Shown one piece after another: positions 29,285 through 38,202 of a stretch of 64,000 nucleotides of DNA. The stretch comes from Acidobacteriota bacterium (GTDB taxonomy: Bacteria > Acidobacteriota > Vicinamibacteria > Vicinamibacterales > SCN-69-37). Where the stretch lies: NCBI GenBank assembly GCA_947467605.1, contig CANIII010000015.1, positions 1 through 64,000 on the forward strand. Reading direction: 5' to 3'. Position numbers and translations under genes: made by a program. Numbering within the stretch: the first letter of the stretch is position 1; every line of letters starts with the position of its first letter. The notes under the pieces are model-generated. The model did not search any database. It worked only from the letters and a program-made list of their open reading frames with translations, and had not been told where the DNA came from.

Positions 29285-30013
29285 ATGAAACTCACGGCGC
29301 TGATGTTCCTGGCAAGTGTGGCCGCGCTCTCGGCGCAGCAACCACAGATTCAGAACGGACAGGTCGAGACTCGTCGGGTGACGAGTCTCGACAAGGATGT
29401 CGCCGCGATCAGCGCAGCAGCCACCGAGCCCACGTGGATCGGCTGGCGCGAGACGGCGGCGCCATCGCTTGGCAACTCGTGCTGCTACTACCAGTGGAAC
29501 GATGAACCCGGCCAGCGCGGTTGCCCGGTTGAACCCACCGTCGGACCGACGGTGGATGGCAAGGGCAACGCCATACCGGGCGCACCGCGTCCGCAGTTCG
29601 CGGCACCAACGGGCCCGGCCAGACTCGAAGCAGGCACAGAGATTCTGGTGATGCTGCGGATCCTCGACAAGCACGTCGAGCGCGTGCGCACATTCTCGGA
29701 CGACTGCCCGATCGACGCCGGCGGCCGCAAAATCGTGTGGCTGGATGGCGTGGCGGCGGCCGACAGCGTGCGCTATCTCGAAGGATTGATCAGCCTGAAG
29801 GAAGTCTCAGGCACGCCCAACGACATGCGCAAGCGGATCAACAGTAGCGCCATCTCTGCCATCGGTCAGCACCGCGACGGCAGCGTAGACGCCCTGATCA
29901 GTCTGGCCACGCAAAAGGTCGACGGCTCAGCGCGCAGCACGGCGTTCAACGCTTTGGGGCGTTCGCGCGACCCGAAGGCGATCGCCTTCATCGACGGAAT
30001 CTTGAAAAGGTAG
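29285..30013 (+). CDS. Secreted HEAT-like protein, last gene of the sigma operon
   Basis: A 242-residue protein with a signal peptide (MKLTALMFLASVAALSA) and AAGGA 9 nt before the ATG. Residues about 50-135 are an uncharacterised Cys/Tyr-rich region (SCCYYQW, RGCPVEP), then DDCPIDAGGRKIVWLDGV, and the C-terminal 80 residues look like two HEAT repeats (AISAIGQHRDGSVDALISLA, AFNALGRSRDPKAIAFI). It lies 10 bp after the first HEAT gene and should share its transcript. I do not recognise a function. Confidence 0.75.
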   Translation: MKLTALMFLASVAALSAQQPQIQNGQVETRRVTSLDKDVAAISAAATEPTWIGWRETAAPSLGNSCCYYQWNDEPGQRGCPVEPTVGPTVDGKGNAIPGAPRPQFAAPTGPARLEAGTEILVMLRILDKHVERVRTFSDDCPIDAGGRKIVWLDGVAAADSVRYLEGLISLKEVSGTPNDMRKRINSSAISAIGQHRDGSVDALISLATQKVDGSARSTAFNALGRSRDPKAIAFIDGILKR

Positions 30014-30021
30014 GGGCCTGC

Positions 30022-30027
30022 TAGAAT
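30022..30027 (+). promoter_or_regulatory. -10-like TAGAAT before the kinase
   Basis: TAGAAT ends 9 nt before ATG 30037; a leader of only 2-3 nt is predicted. No Shine-Dalgarno sequence. Confidence 0.45.
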
Positions 30028-30036
30028 CACGAGCTC

Positions 30037-32700
30037 ATGCCTCTGTCTGCGGGTACGCGCCTCGGCCAGTACGAGATCCTCTCTGAACTGGGCGTGGGCG
30101 GCATGGGCGAGGTGTATCGCGCGCGCGACAGGAAGCTAAACCGCGACGTCGCCATCAAGGTCCTGCCCGACGCGTTCGCGGCCGACCCTGACCGGCTCGC
30201 GCGCTTCGAGCGCGAGGCCCAGGTGTTGGCATCGCTCAATCATCCGCACATCGGCGCGATCTACGGTGTGGAGGATGCGACTGGCCGTCCGGCGCTCGTC
30301 CTCGAACTGGTCGATGGCGCCACCCTCAGCGATCGCATTGCCCGCGGACCGATCCCGATTCAGGAAGTGGTGGCCATCGCGAAGCAACTGGCCAACGCGC
30401 TCAGCGCCGCGCACGACAAGAGCATCGTCCACCGCGACCTGAAGCCCGCGAACATCAAGCTCACGCCGGATGGCACGGTGAAGGTCCTCGATTTCGGACT
30501 CGCCACGGCCGTCGCGCGCTCGCAGCCGGGCGGCTCGGGAGAGCACGACTCGACGACCATGGCGCTGATTTCCCGGGCGGGGGTTGTCGTCGGCACGGCG
30601 GCATACATGAGTCCCGAACAGGCGCGCGGCCTGAGTGTGGACAAGCGCACAGACATCTGGGCGTTCGGCTGCGTGTTCTACGAGATGCTCGCCGGACGGC
30701 GGGCTTTCGAGGGCGCAACATCGAGCGATGTGATGGTCAGCGTGCTCGAGCGTGAGCCCGACTGGTCGTTACTGCCGGCCGCCACGCCGCCGGTGCTGGT
30801 GCGTTTGCTGCGGCGGTGCCTCGAGAAAGACGCACGACGTCGCGTGCACGACATTATGGACGCCAGCCTGGACCTTGACGAGTCGCTGGCGTCGGCCATA
30901 CCGGACGACGCCGGCCGCGCAACCGCGCGCCCGTCGTCGGCTGTGCGCACCACCGTCATCATGCTGGCCGTCGCCGTGATCGCCGCGTCCGTCACGTGGT
31001 TGGTAAGACCGACGCTGCCGATCGCGCGACAGCTCGCGGCCGTGCGCCTCAGCTTCGCGCCGGATCGCCCGCTGGCCGACGCCTCGGATGCCTGTCCGAC
31101 CAGCCAGTGCGCAGGCGACCTGGTCGTCGCCATTTCGCCCGACGGCTCTCGGCTCGTGTATGCCGCGGGCAGCGCGGCCGAACACATGCTCTATGACCGC
31201 CCGCTCGATCGTTTCGAAGGCCGACCGATCCCGGGCACCGAGGGCGCTCTCAGCCCCGCGTTCTCGCCCGACGGGCGTCACGTCGCGTTTGTCGCGGACC
31301 GGAAACTCAAACGGATTGCGCTCGATGGCGGCACACCGATCGTGCTCTGGCAGCTTCCGTCAGCCGGCGACGGCGTCAGTTGGTCCGACGACGGCACGAT
31401 TCTCGTCGGGTCAGGAGTCGCAACGGGCATCTGGCGTGTGCCTGAAAACGGCGGCAAGGCGGAACAAGTCACCGTGCTCGGCGGCTCGGAGACCTTGCAT
31501 CGGACTCCCGAGGCGCTGCCCGGCGGTAAGGCATTGTTGTTTTCGGCGGTCGACGGGATTACGAGCGAAGAGATCTTCGTGCAGTCGCTCGAGACCGGCG
31601 CGCGCACGCGCCTCCCTCGCGGCATCAATCCGCACTTCATCTCGGGCGACCGGTTGGTGTGGCTGCAGGACGACACGCTGTTCATGGCGGGTTTCGACCC
31701 TGTGCGGCTGGAGTTGATCGGCGCGCCGGTGCCGGTGGTTCAGGGCATCCGACACGGGTTCATGGGGGGCGGCCAGCTCGCCGTGTCGAAGTCGGGCTCC
31801 ATTGCGTTTGTTCCCGCCACCGACGATCCGCACGTGCGATCGCTGGTATGGGTGAGCCGATCGGGCGTGGAGACGCCGACGGACGTCGCGAATCAGGGCT
31901 ATATCGAGCCGCGCCTGTCGCCCGACGGCAAGCGAATCGGCGTGGTCATCGGCGATGGCACGGAGGACGTGTGGACGTATGAAATCGAACGCCACACCTG
32001 GTCGCGCATCACGACCGACGAGCGCAGTTTGTTTCCGCTCTGGTCGCCGGACGGGCATCGTCTCGCGTTCGCGTCGGCGCGCACAGGGGCGCACAACATC
32101 TACGTGCGGCCGTCTGATGGCAGCGGGCAGGATACCCGCCTCATCGCGTCCGACCGGATCAACTTCCCCATCTCCTGGTCGGCCAGCGGCATTCTCGCCT
32201 TCGTACGCATCGACGCCACGACGAAGACAGACATCTGGACGACACCGGTCGACCCGGCGCCAAATCCCACCCTGCTGCTGCAGACGCCGTTCCGAGAGGG
32301 CGCGCCAACGTTTTCGGCTGACAGTAAATGGATGGCGTACGTGGCCGACGAGTCCGGCCGACCCGAGGTGTACGTGCGCGCATTTCCCGGCCATGGCGAG
32401 CGGTGGACGATCTCGACGGGAGGCGGCAATGAGCCCGTGTGGAGCCGAGACGGCACACAGCTCTTCTATCGCTCGGGCGAGTCGATCATGGCGGTCGCGG
32501 TGAAAACCAGCCCGACGTTCTCTGCCGGCGTGCCCCAGCGCCTGTTCGACGGGCCCTACGAGCGAAGCACGAACTTCTGGTGCGACTATGACGTCAGCCC
32601 GGACGGCAGTCGGTTTCTGATGGTGAAGCGCGTCAACCGCACACCCCTGCCGCGGCAAATCAACGTCATCGTCAACGGACTGGCGGATCTGAAGCGCTGA
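30037..32700 (+). CDS. Membrane Ser/Thr protein kinase with C-terminal TolB/WD40-like propeller
   Basis: An 887-residue protein. The Hanks-type kinase domain (about 10-280) has the P-loop LGVGGMGEVYRARD, K41 in AIKVL, HRDLKPAN near 132-139, D152-F-G and MSPEQ. One transmembrane helix follows at about 305-325. The outer part (about 330-885) contains propeller blades with repeated LSPDG/SPDGRHVAF segments, as in TolB and WD40-like PD40 proteins. Kinases of this design are abundant in Acidobacteria; the propeller probably senses an extracytoplasmic ligand. All catalytic residues look intact. Confidence 0.92.
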   Translation: MPLSAGTRLGQYEILSELGVGGMGEVYRARDRKLNRDVAIKVLPDAFAADPDRLARFEREAQVLASLNHPHIGAIYGVEDATGRPALVLELVDGATLSDRIARGPIPIQEVVAIAKQLANALSAAHDKSIVHRDLKPANIKLTPDGTVKVLDFGLATAVARSQPGGSGEHDSTTMALISRAGVVVGTAAYMSPEQARGLSVDKRTDIWAFGCVFYEMLAGRRAFEGATSSDVMVSVLEREPDWSLLPAATPPVLVRLLRRCLEKDARRRVHDIMDASLDLDESLASAIPDDAGRATARPSSAVRTTVIMLAVAVIAASVTWLVRPTLPIARQLAAVRLSFAPDRPLADASDACPTSQCAGDLVVAISPDGSRLVYAAGSAAEHMLYDRPLDRFEGRPIPGTEGALSPAFSPDGRHVAFVADRKLKRIALDGGTPIVLWQLPSAGDGVSWSDDGTILVGSGVATGIWRVPENGGKAEQVTVLGGSETLHRTPEALPGGKALLFSAVDGITSEEIFVQSLETGARTRLPRGINPHFISGDRLVWLQDDTLFMAGFDPVRLELIGAPVPVVQGIRHGFMGGGQLAVSKSGSIAFVPATDDPHVRSLVWVSRSGVETPTDVANQGYIEPRLSPDGKRIGVVIGDGTEDVWTYEIERHTWSRITTDERSLFPLWSPDGHRLAFASARTGAHNIYVRPSDGSGQDTRLIASDRINFPISWSASGILAFVRIDATTKTDIWTTPVDPAPNPTLLLQTPFREGAPTFSADSKWMAYVADESGRPEVYVRAFPGHGERWTISTGGGNEPVWSRDGTQLFYRSGESIMAVAVKTSPTFSAGVPQRLFDGPYERSTNFWCDYDVSPDGSRFLMVKRVNRTPLPRQINVIVNGLADLKR

Positions 32701-32708
32701 CCGTGACC

Positions 32709-32741
32709 TATAATCGTCCTCCTACGCCCTGTAGGAGGACG
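32709..32741 (+). promoter_or_regulatory. TATAAT -10 and a hairpin covering the Shine-Dalgarno sequence
   Basis: A perfect TATAAT (32709-32714) is followed at once by CGTCCTCCTAC (32715-32725), loop GCCCT, and GTAGGAGGACG (32731-32741), an exact 11-bp inverted repeat. The second arm contains AGGAGG, 6 nt before ATG 32745. The -35 region is weak. The repeat could sequester the ribosome site or be a DNA operator. Confidence 0.55.
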
Positions 32742-32744
32742 AGA

Positions 32745-35700
32745 ATGCCCCGCTCCGCTCCACGCCTTGGTTTTCTTCTCACTCTTGCCACGCTCGGGTT
32801 CGTCGGCGCGCTGACGCTCAGCGTTGCCGCACGACAGGCTGGCACTCCGGTTCGCCAGGCCACGCCAACCATGGCCCCGGTTGCCGCACCGCTCGCGACC
32901 GGCCCGACGACGATCGATCCGCTCGTACTCGGCAGTCTCAAATGGCGCAGCATCGGACCGGCCGATCGTGCCGGCCGCTCGATCGCGATCGCGGGCGTCA
33001 AGGGCCGTCCCAACGAGGGCTACGTGGGCCAGACGGGCGGCGGACTCTGGAAGACAACCGACAAGGGCGAGAACTGGACGCCGGTCACCGACGGGCAGAT
33101 CACAAGTTCATCGGTCGGCGCCGTCGCTGTCTCCGAATCGAATCCCGACATCGTCTGGATCGGCATGGGCGAGTCGTGCATCCGCGGCAACATCATGTCA
33201 GGCGACGGGCTCTACAAGTCGATCGACGCAGGCAAGACGTGGGTGCACATGGGCTTCGAAGACTCGCCCGTGATTTCGAAGATCCGCATCGACGCCAAGA
33301 ACCCCGACATCATCTTCGTTGCGGCGTTCGGCAAGTTGAGCGCGCCGAGCGAGAAGCGCGGCGTGTTCAAGTCGATTGACGGCGGCAAGACCTGGAAGCG
33401 CACACTCTTTCGCGACAACAAGACGGCCGCGATCGACATCTCGATCGATCCGCACAACACGAACACGATGTACGCCGCGCTCTGGGAAGCGTTCCGCCTG
33501 GAATACACGGCGTCGAGCGGTGGCCCGGGCAGCGGCCTCTTCAAGAGCACGGACGCGGGTGAGACGTGGACCGAGATCACGCGCAACCCCGGCTTGCCGA
33601 GCGGCATGATCGGCAAGATCGGCGTCGCGGTCTCCGGCGCGGATGCCAATCGCGTCTACGCGATCGTGGAGAACGCCGACGGCGGTCTCTTCTCGTCAGA
33701 CGACGCGGGCAGGACGTGGAAGCTGGTCAACGGCGGCCGCAACATCCGTCAGCGCGCGTTCTACTACACGCACATCAGCGCGGATCCGCACGCGAAAGAC
33801 ACGGTGTATGCCCTCAACGTTGGCACGTTCAAGAGCGTTGACGGCGGCAAGACGCTGACGAGCTACGTCGGCGGCGATTCGCACGAACTCTGGATCGATC
33901 CAGACGACTCAAACCATCAGCTGCATGCCAACGACAGCGGCGGCTCCGTGACACTCAACGGTGGCACTGCGTGGACGCAGCGCGACTACCCGACGGCGCA
34001 GTACTACCACGTGGCCACAACACGGCACCTGCCCTTCCACGCCTGCGGCGCTCAGCAGGATGGCAGCACCGTCTGCGTGTCGAGCGCGACCGGTTTGGCA
34101 CCGGCCGGCGGCGGTGGCCGTGGTGGCGGCCGCGGCGGCGGCAACGCGGTGCCCGCACCATACGGCATCGGCGGCGCTGAGCCCGGCTACATCGCGCCCG
34201 ATCCGAAAGACGCAGACGTCTTCTTCTCGGGCGGCAACAATGGCTCGTGGCTCGAGCGCCTGAACCGCCGCACCGGCGAGTCGCGCGAAGTCGGACCGTA
34301 CCCGCTCATCTACTCGGGACAGCCGGCGAAGGAAATTCCGGAGCGCATCCAGTGGACGTTCCCGATCATGTTCTCGCCGGTCGATCCGAAGGTGATCTAC
34401 ACGGCGACGCAGCACGTGTGGAAGAGCACGAACCAGGGCGAAAGCTGGACACGCCTCGGTGGCGACCTCACGCGCCATGATCCGAAAACGATGGATGTGT
34501 CGGGTGGTCCGATCACGCACGACATGAACGGCCCCGAGGTCTACGCGACCGTGTTCGCGATCGGACCGGGCAAGACAGACGTCAACGTCATATGGGCGGG
34601 ATCAGACGACGGTCTCATTCATGTGACGCGCAATGCCGGCGTCACGTGGACCAAGGTCACGCCAGCCAGCATGCCGGACTTCGGCCGCGTGAGCATCATC
34701 GACGCGTCGAAGTTCACCGTTGGCGGCGCCTATGCCGCGGTCAAGCGTCCGCTCCTCGACGACTTCTCGCCGTACATCTACCGCACACGTGACTGGGGCG
34801 CGACTTGGACCAAGATCGTGAACGGCATTCCGGCAAACGACTACGTGCACGTCGTGCGTGAAGATCCGACGCGCAAGGGCATGCTCTACGCGGGCACGCA
34901 GCACGGCGTGTACATCTCGTTCAACGACGGCGACAACTGGCAGCCCTTCAACCTGAACTTGCCCGACACGCCGGTCGCCGACCTGGTCATCGAGCGCAAT
35001 GATCTGGCGATCGCGACGCATGGGCGCGGGTTCTACGTGCTCGACAACGTCGGCCCGCTGCGTCAGTCGGGCGCCGGCATTCCGGCGAATGACGTCGTCC
35101 TGCTGAAGCCAAACAACGCGATCCGCTCGTACAACCAGGCGACGGTGCAGTACATCCTGCGCAAGCCGGCGACCGCGATCACGATGGAGTTTGTGGACAG
35201 CAAGGGAACCGTCATTCGCACGCTGACCGGCGGAACCGCAACACCTCCGGCACCAGCGGCCGGCGCGGCCGGTGCTGGCGGCGGTGGCCGTGGCGGACGC
35301 GGCGGCGGTGGCGCGGCCGCAGCGCTCTCCACAGCGGTCGGCATCAACAGCGGCGCCTGGAACCTGCGGTATCCGGATGCGACGTCGTTCCCCGGCATGA
35401 TCTTGTGGGGTGGCAGCGTCACGGGCCCCATGGCCGCGCCGGGCACCTACACGGTGAAGCTCACCGTCGACGGCAAGTCGTACTCGCAGCCATTCGTCAT
35501 CGAGCGCCACCCGCTCTACTCGGCGACCGACGCGGATCTCATCGCGCAGTTCAACTTCCTGATTCAGGTCCGCGACAAGACGAGCGAGGCCAACAACACG
35601 GTGATCAAGATCCGCGACATGAAGACGCAAATTGCCGACCGGCTGGCCAAGTCGAACGGCGACGCGAAACTCAAGTCAGTGAGCGGCCTGCTCATCGAAG

Positions 35701-35981
35701 GCGTCAGCTCGGTCGAGAGCGAGATTTATCAGGTGAAGAACCAGAGCGGTCAGGATCCGCTCAACTTCCCGATCAAGATCAACAACTGGCTCGCGGGCGT
35801 GCTGTCGATGGTTGGCAACGGCGATGGTCGCCCGACGAGCGAAGCGCCAAAGATCTTCGCGGACCTCACGGCCAAGCTCAAAGTGCAGACCGACAAGCTC
35901 GCCACGTTCATCGCGAAGGACCTGGTCGCGTTCAATGCGGAAGCGAAGCGCCTCGGCCTCGACCCCGTCGTCGTGAAGTAA
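32745..35981 (+). CDS. Large secreted VPS10/sortilin-like BNR-repeat protein
   Basis: A 1078-residue protein; ATG 32745 is chosen because AGGAGG lies 6 nt upstream. A signal peptide (about 1-30) is followed by many BNR/Asp-box blades (GLYKSIDAGKTWVHM, GVFKSIDGGKTWKRT, LFKSTDAGETWTEI, VWKSTNQGESWTRL), forming a sortilin-type propeller to about residue 750. Two Gly/Arg-rich low-complexity inserts lie near 34110-34150 and 35275-35325. The C-terminal third has an immunoglobulin-like part and a helical end. Annotated homologues are called VPS10-domain proteins or glycosyl hydrolases, but no catalytic residues can be assigned. Probably a surface or periplasmic binding protein. Confidence 0.85.
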   Translation: MPRSAPRLGFLLTLATLGFVGALTLSVAARQAGTPVRQATPTMAPVAAPLATGPTTIDPLVLGSLKWRSIGPADRAGRSIAIAGVKGRPNEGYVGQTGGGLWKTTDKGENWTPVTDGQITSSSVGAVAVSESNPDIVWIGMGESCIRGNIMSGDGLYKSIDAGKTWVHMGFEDSPVISKIRIDAKNPDIIFVAAFGKLSAPSEKRGVFKSIDGGKTWKRTLFRDNKTAAIDISIDPHNTNTMYAALWEAFRLEYTASSGGPGSGLFKSTDAGETWTEITRNPGLPSGMIGKIGVAVSGADANRVYAIVENADGGLFSSDDAGRTWKLVNGGRNIRQRAFYYTHISADPHAKDTVYALNVGTFKSVDGGKTLTSYVGGDSHELWIDPDDSNHQLHANDSGGSVTLNGGTAWTQRDYPTAQYYHVATTRHLPFHACGAQQDGSTVCVSSATGLAPAGGGGRGGGRGGGNAVPAPYGIGGAEPGYIAPDPKDADVFFSGGNNGSWLERLNRRTGESREVGPYPLIYSGQPAKEIPERIQWTFPIMFSPVDPKVIYTATQHVWKSTNQGESWTRLGGDLTRHDPKTMDVSGGPITHDMNGPEVYATVFAIGPGKTDVNVIWAGSDDGLIHVTRNAGVTWTKVTPASMPDFGRVSIIDASKFTVGGAYAAVKRPLLDDFSPYIYRTRDWGATWTKIVNGIPANDYVHVVREDPTRKGMLYAGTQHGVYISFNDGDNWQPFNLNLPDTPVADLVIERNDLAIATHGRGFYVLDNVGPLRQSGAGIPANDVVLLKPNNAIRSYNQATVQYILRKPATAITMEFVDSKGTVIRTLTGGTATPPAPAAGAAGAGGGGRGGRGGGGAAAALSTAVGINSGAWNLRYPDATSFPGMILWGGSVTGPMAAPGTYTVKLTVDGKSYSQPFVIERHPLYSATDADLIAQFNFLIQVRDKTSEANNTVIKIRDMKTQIADRLAKSNGDAKLKSVSGLLIEGVSSVESEIYQVKNQSGQDPLNFPIKINNWLAGVLSMVGNGDGRPTSEAPKIFADLTAKLKVQTDKLATFIAKDLVAFNAEAKRLGLDPVVVK

Positions 35982-35994
35982 GTAGGTCTGCGAT

Positions 35995-36573
35995 CTAGTG
36001 CACCCCACTTCCTGGTTGCAGGAAGTGGGGATCTACCCCCAGCCGCTTCATCGCCATTTCCCAGCACACTGCCGGCGGAATCTCAAAGATCAGATCCAGT
36101 TCGACCGGCGCAATCAGCCACGCCGACTGCGCGAGCTCTTCATCCAACTGCCCTGGCCCCCAGCCGGCATAGCCGGCGAGCACGACCGTGCGGCGCGGCA
36201 TCGGATGCGCCTGAATGACGCGGCGCAACAGCAGCGGCGATGCCGACAGATGCAGGCCCGCACCGATCTCCTTCGACAGCATCCCATCTGAACGTTTGTC
36301 GGTCTCGTACCCCGGCAGGTCGGGCGCGCGGCTCGTCAGGATCCATCCGCGCTGAGGTTCCACCGGGCCACCAATCAGCAGCGGCATGTCATTGGGTGCT
36401 TCCAACTCCGGCTGCAATTGCACGGCCTCGGCCGCCATAAACTCCGACGGATGGTTGACGATCAGACCAAACGCGCCTTCGGCTGAATGATCACAGAGCA
36501 AAATCACGGACTTCAGAAAGTTCGGATCCTGCAGCTGGGGCATCGACAGCAGGAGGCACGGCGCGAGCGACAT
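35995..36573 (-). CDS. yqgE: YqgE/AlgH family protein
   Basis: A 192-residue protein with the family landmarks ACLLLSMPQLQDPNFLKSVILLCDHS, GAFGLIVNHPSE, LLIGGPVEPQRGWIL and VLAGYAGWGPGQLDEEL. The fold is conserved in proteobacteria and others, usually next to yqgF, but its function is unknown. Start is ATG 36573 with TAAGAT 6 nt before it; that hexamer includes the stop codon of the upstream membrane-protein gene. The last dozen codons are encoded by the hairpin at 36003-36030. Confidence 0.92.
   Translation of the reverse strand: MSLAPCLLLSMPQLQDPNFLKSVILLCDHSAEGAFGLIVNHPSEFMAAEAVQLQPELEAPNDMPLLIGGPVEPQRGWILTSRAPDLPGYETDKRSDGMLSKEIGAGLHLSASPLLLRRVIQAHPMPRRTVVLAGYAGWGPGQLDEELAQSAWLIAPVELDLIFEIPPAVCWEMAMKRLGVDPHFLQPGSGVH
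36003..36030. terminator. Hairpin between VPS10-like gene and yqgE
   Basis: CCCCACTTCCTG and CAGGAAGTGGGG form a perfect 12-bp stem with loop GTTG, about 20 nt after the VPS10-like stop. It lies inside the 3' end of the convergent yqgE, whose frame it encodes. There is no clear T-run. Confidence 0.55.
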
Positions 36574-36579
36574 GTCTCA

Positions 36580-36585
36580 ATCTTA
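36580..36585 (-). promoter_or_regulatory. -10-like TAAGAT before yqgE
   Basis: On the minus strand TAAGAT ends 6 nt before ATG 36573. Its first three bases are the TAA stop of the upstream gene. Confidence 0.5.
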
Positions 36586-38202
36586 TCGAGTCTGCGGCGC
36601 GGCGAAACCCGGAGGATGTGAGCAGGCCGGAAAGAGCGATCGCAGTGCCGCGTAGTGCGGGCTCGCTCGTCGGAGGGCGGTCGCTGAATCGGTGTGTGTC
36701 AGCGCGCCATCGATCGTGTCGTACTGGGCGATGAACTCCGGGCTCGACAGGATCTTCGCGCGGATCGTTGGAAAGTCTTTCGTCGGGACGAACACCACGT
36801 CGGGATGACGCGCGAGCATTCGGCCGACCTGAAACGGCTCGCGAATCCAGTCCCGTTCATTGAGCCCGGCCAGGTCAACGATCTCCTTCCGCGGGTACAT
36901 GGCGCCGGTCGCACCCACCTCAGTGGTCGCGATCACGAGATCGTCAGGAAACGGCGAGAGCACGTCGAGGCAGGCCAACTGCACGGCTGTCAGGTCGTGG
37001 TAGAGCGCCGGCAGATCAGCACGTCCCCACACCTGGCGAGCGCGCTCCTCGGCCAGGCCCGCGGCTTCCCGACGAATCGCCGCCGTGACGACATAGACAC
37101 CGGACGCGATCAAGACGGCCACTATGCCCGTGACGATGAACCGGCGACGCTCGGCGAATCGCCTGTCGAGCGCGCGCCACGCGGGCTCGCCGAGCCGCAC
37201 GCCAATCAGCAACAGCATCGGCAGGCTCGGATAGTGAAAGCGTCCAACGTATTCCATGGCCAGCACCACGCGCAGCGCGTAGAAACCACTGAAGACGGCA
37301 CACGTGAAGATGGCCCCCTTCACCAACGGACTCGACGACCGCCACGCGGGGCGCGGACCGAGGATCGCAACGGCGATCAGTGACAGCGCCGGAAAGCGCG
37401 CCCACCAGAGGAACTGCTCGAGATCGCGCAGCCCTTCGCCCATGGTCGTGGTCACGAGCGGGTCATAGGCGCGGCCGGCCTTGGCCCAGAACGGTAGTGG
37501 CAGCGGCGAATGTAACCACGCGACCGACACCAGCACCGCGGCGATCACCATCGGGATCGCGATGGTGAAGATGCGTCGCGCCTGTGCGCGATGGTGCGGC
37601 CGATCGGGAAACACGGCGAGCGCGAGCGGCAGACCGAGTGTGAAGACGAGGAGGTCGGGACGTACCCAGGTGGCCGCGCCCGCCAGGACGCCGGCGATGG
37701 CCACGGTACGGCTGGATGACCCGCGCTCGATCTCGATCATCACCAGCGTGAACGCGGCCAGATACGTGAGCGACGTCATCGTGTCCATGCCGCTGACGAG
37801 GTGCATCGTCAGGATGGGATGCGAGCCGGCCAACACGACGAGCAGCAGCGTGGTGGCGGCCAGCGCCGCGGCTCTCGAAGACGCCGCCCGTCTCGCAATG
37901 ACCACCATCAGCGCGATGCCGATCGCGCCGATCGTGAGTGACGACATCATCACCACACGCGTGGGATCGCCCGCCACCAGCTGCCAGGGCAGCATCACAA
38001 GGAGGTGCCCGAGCGATGACACGCCGTAGGTCGGCGGACCCGCCGGATTGAATGCGATCTCACCGTGCTGCAACAGGTTGGTGACGTACCGATAGAAGAT
38101 CAGCGCATCGTCCTGCACCCACTCGTCGGACCACATCGACATCACGCCGAACACGATCGCCACGAGCGACGCGATCGACAGCGCACGCAGCCAGCGCGTC
38201 AT
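36583..38202 (-). CDS. GT-C-type glycosyltransferase-like polytopic membrane protein
   Basis: A 539-residue protein with about 9-11 membrane segments in the first 400 residues and a soluble C-terminal part. The first loop carries the acidic pair in WVQDDALIFYRYVTNLLQHG and the AFNPAGPPTYGVSSLGHLL segment, as in lipid-linked sugar transferases of the GT-C superfamily (GT39/AftB-like). These use polyprenyl-phosphate sugars on the outer side of the inner membrane. The exact sugar and acceptor are unknown. The ATG overlaps the stop of queG by 4 nt, so the two form an operon. Confidence 0.72.
   Translation of the reverse strand: MTRWLRALSIASLVAIVFGVMSMWSDEWVQDDALIFYRYVTNLLQHGEIAFNPAGPPTYGVSSLGHLLVMLPWQLVAGDPTRVVMMSSLTIGAIGIALMVVIARRAASSRAAALAATTLLLVVLAGSHPILTMHLVSGMDTMTSLTYLAAFTLVMIEIERGSSSRTVAIAGVLAGAATWVRPDLLVFTLGLPLALAVFPDRPHHRAQARRIFTIAIPMVIAAVLVSVAWLHSPLPLPFWAKAGRAYDPLVTTTMGEGLRDLEQFLWWARFPALSLIAVAILGPRPAWRSSSPLVKGAIFTCAVFSGFYALRVVLAMEYVGRFHYPSLPMLLLIGVRLGEPAWRALDRRFAERRRFIVTGIVAVLIASGVYVVTAAIRREAAGLAEERARQVWGRADLPALYHDLTAVQLACLDVLSPFPDDLVIATTEVGATGAMYPRKEIVDLAGLNERDWIREPFQVGRMLARHPDVVFVPTKDFPTIRAKILSSPEFIAQYDTIDGALTHTDSATALRRASPHYAALRSLFPACSHPPGFAAPQTR

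Noticed and set aside
31411..32658. A 415-codon minus-strand open frame
   Set aside because: Antisense to the propeller half of the kinase; Arg/His-rich without motifs.
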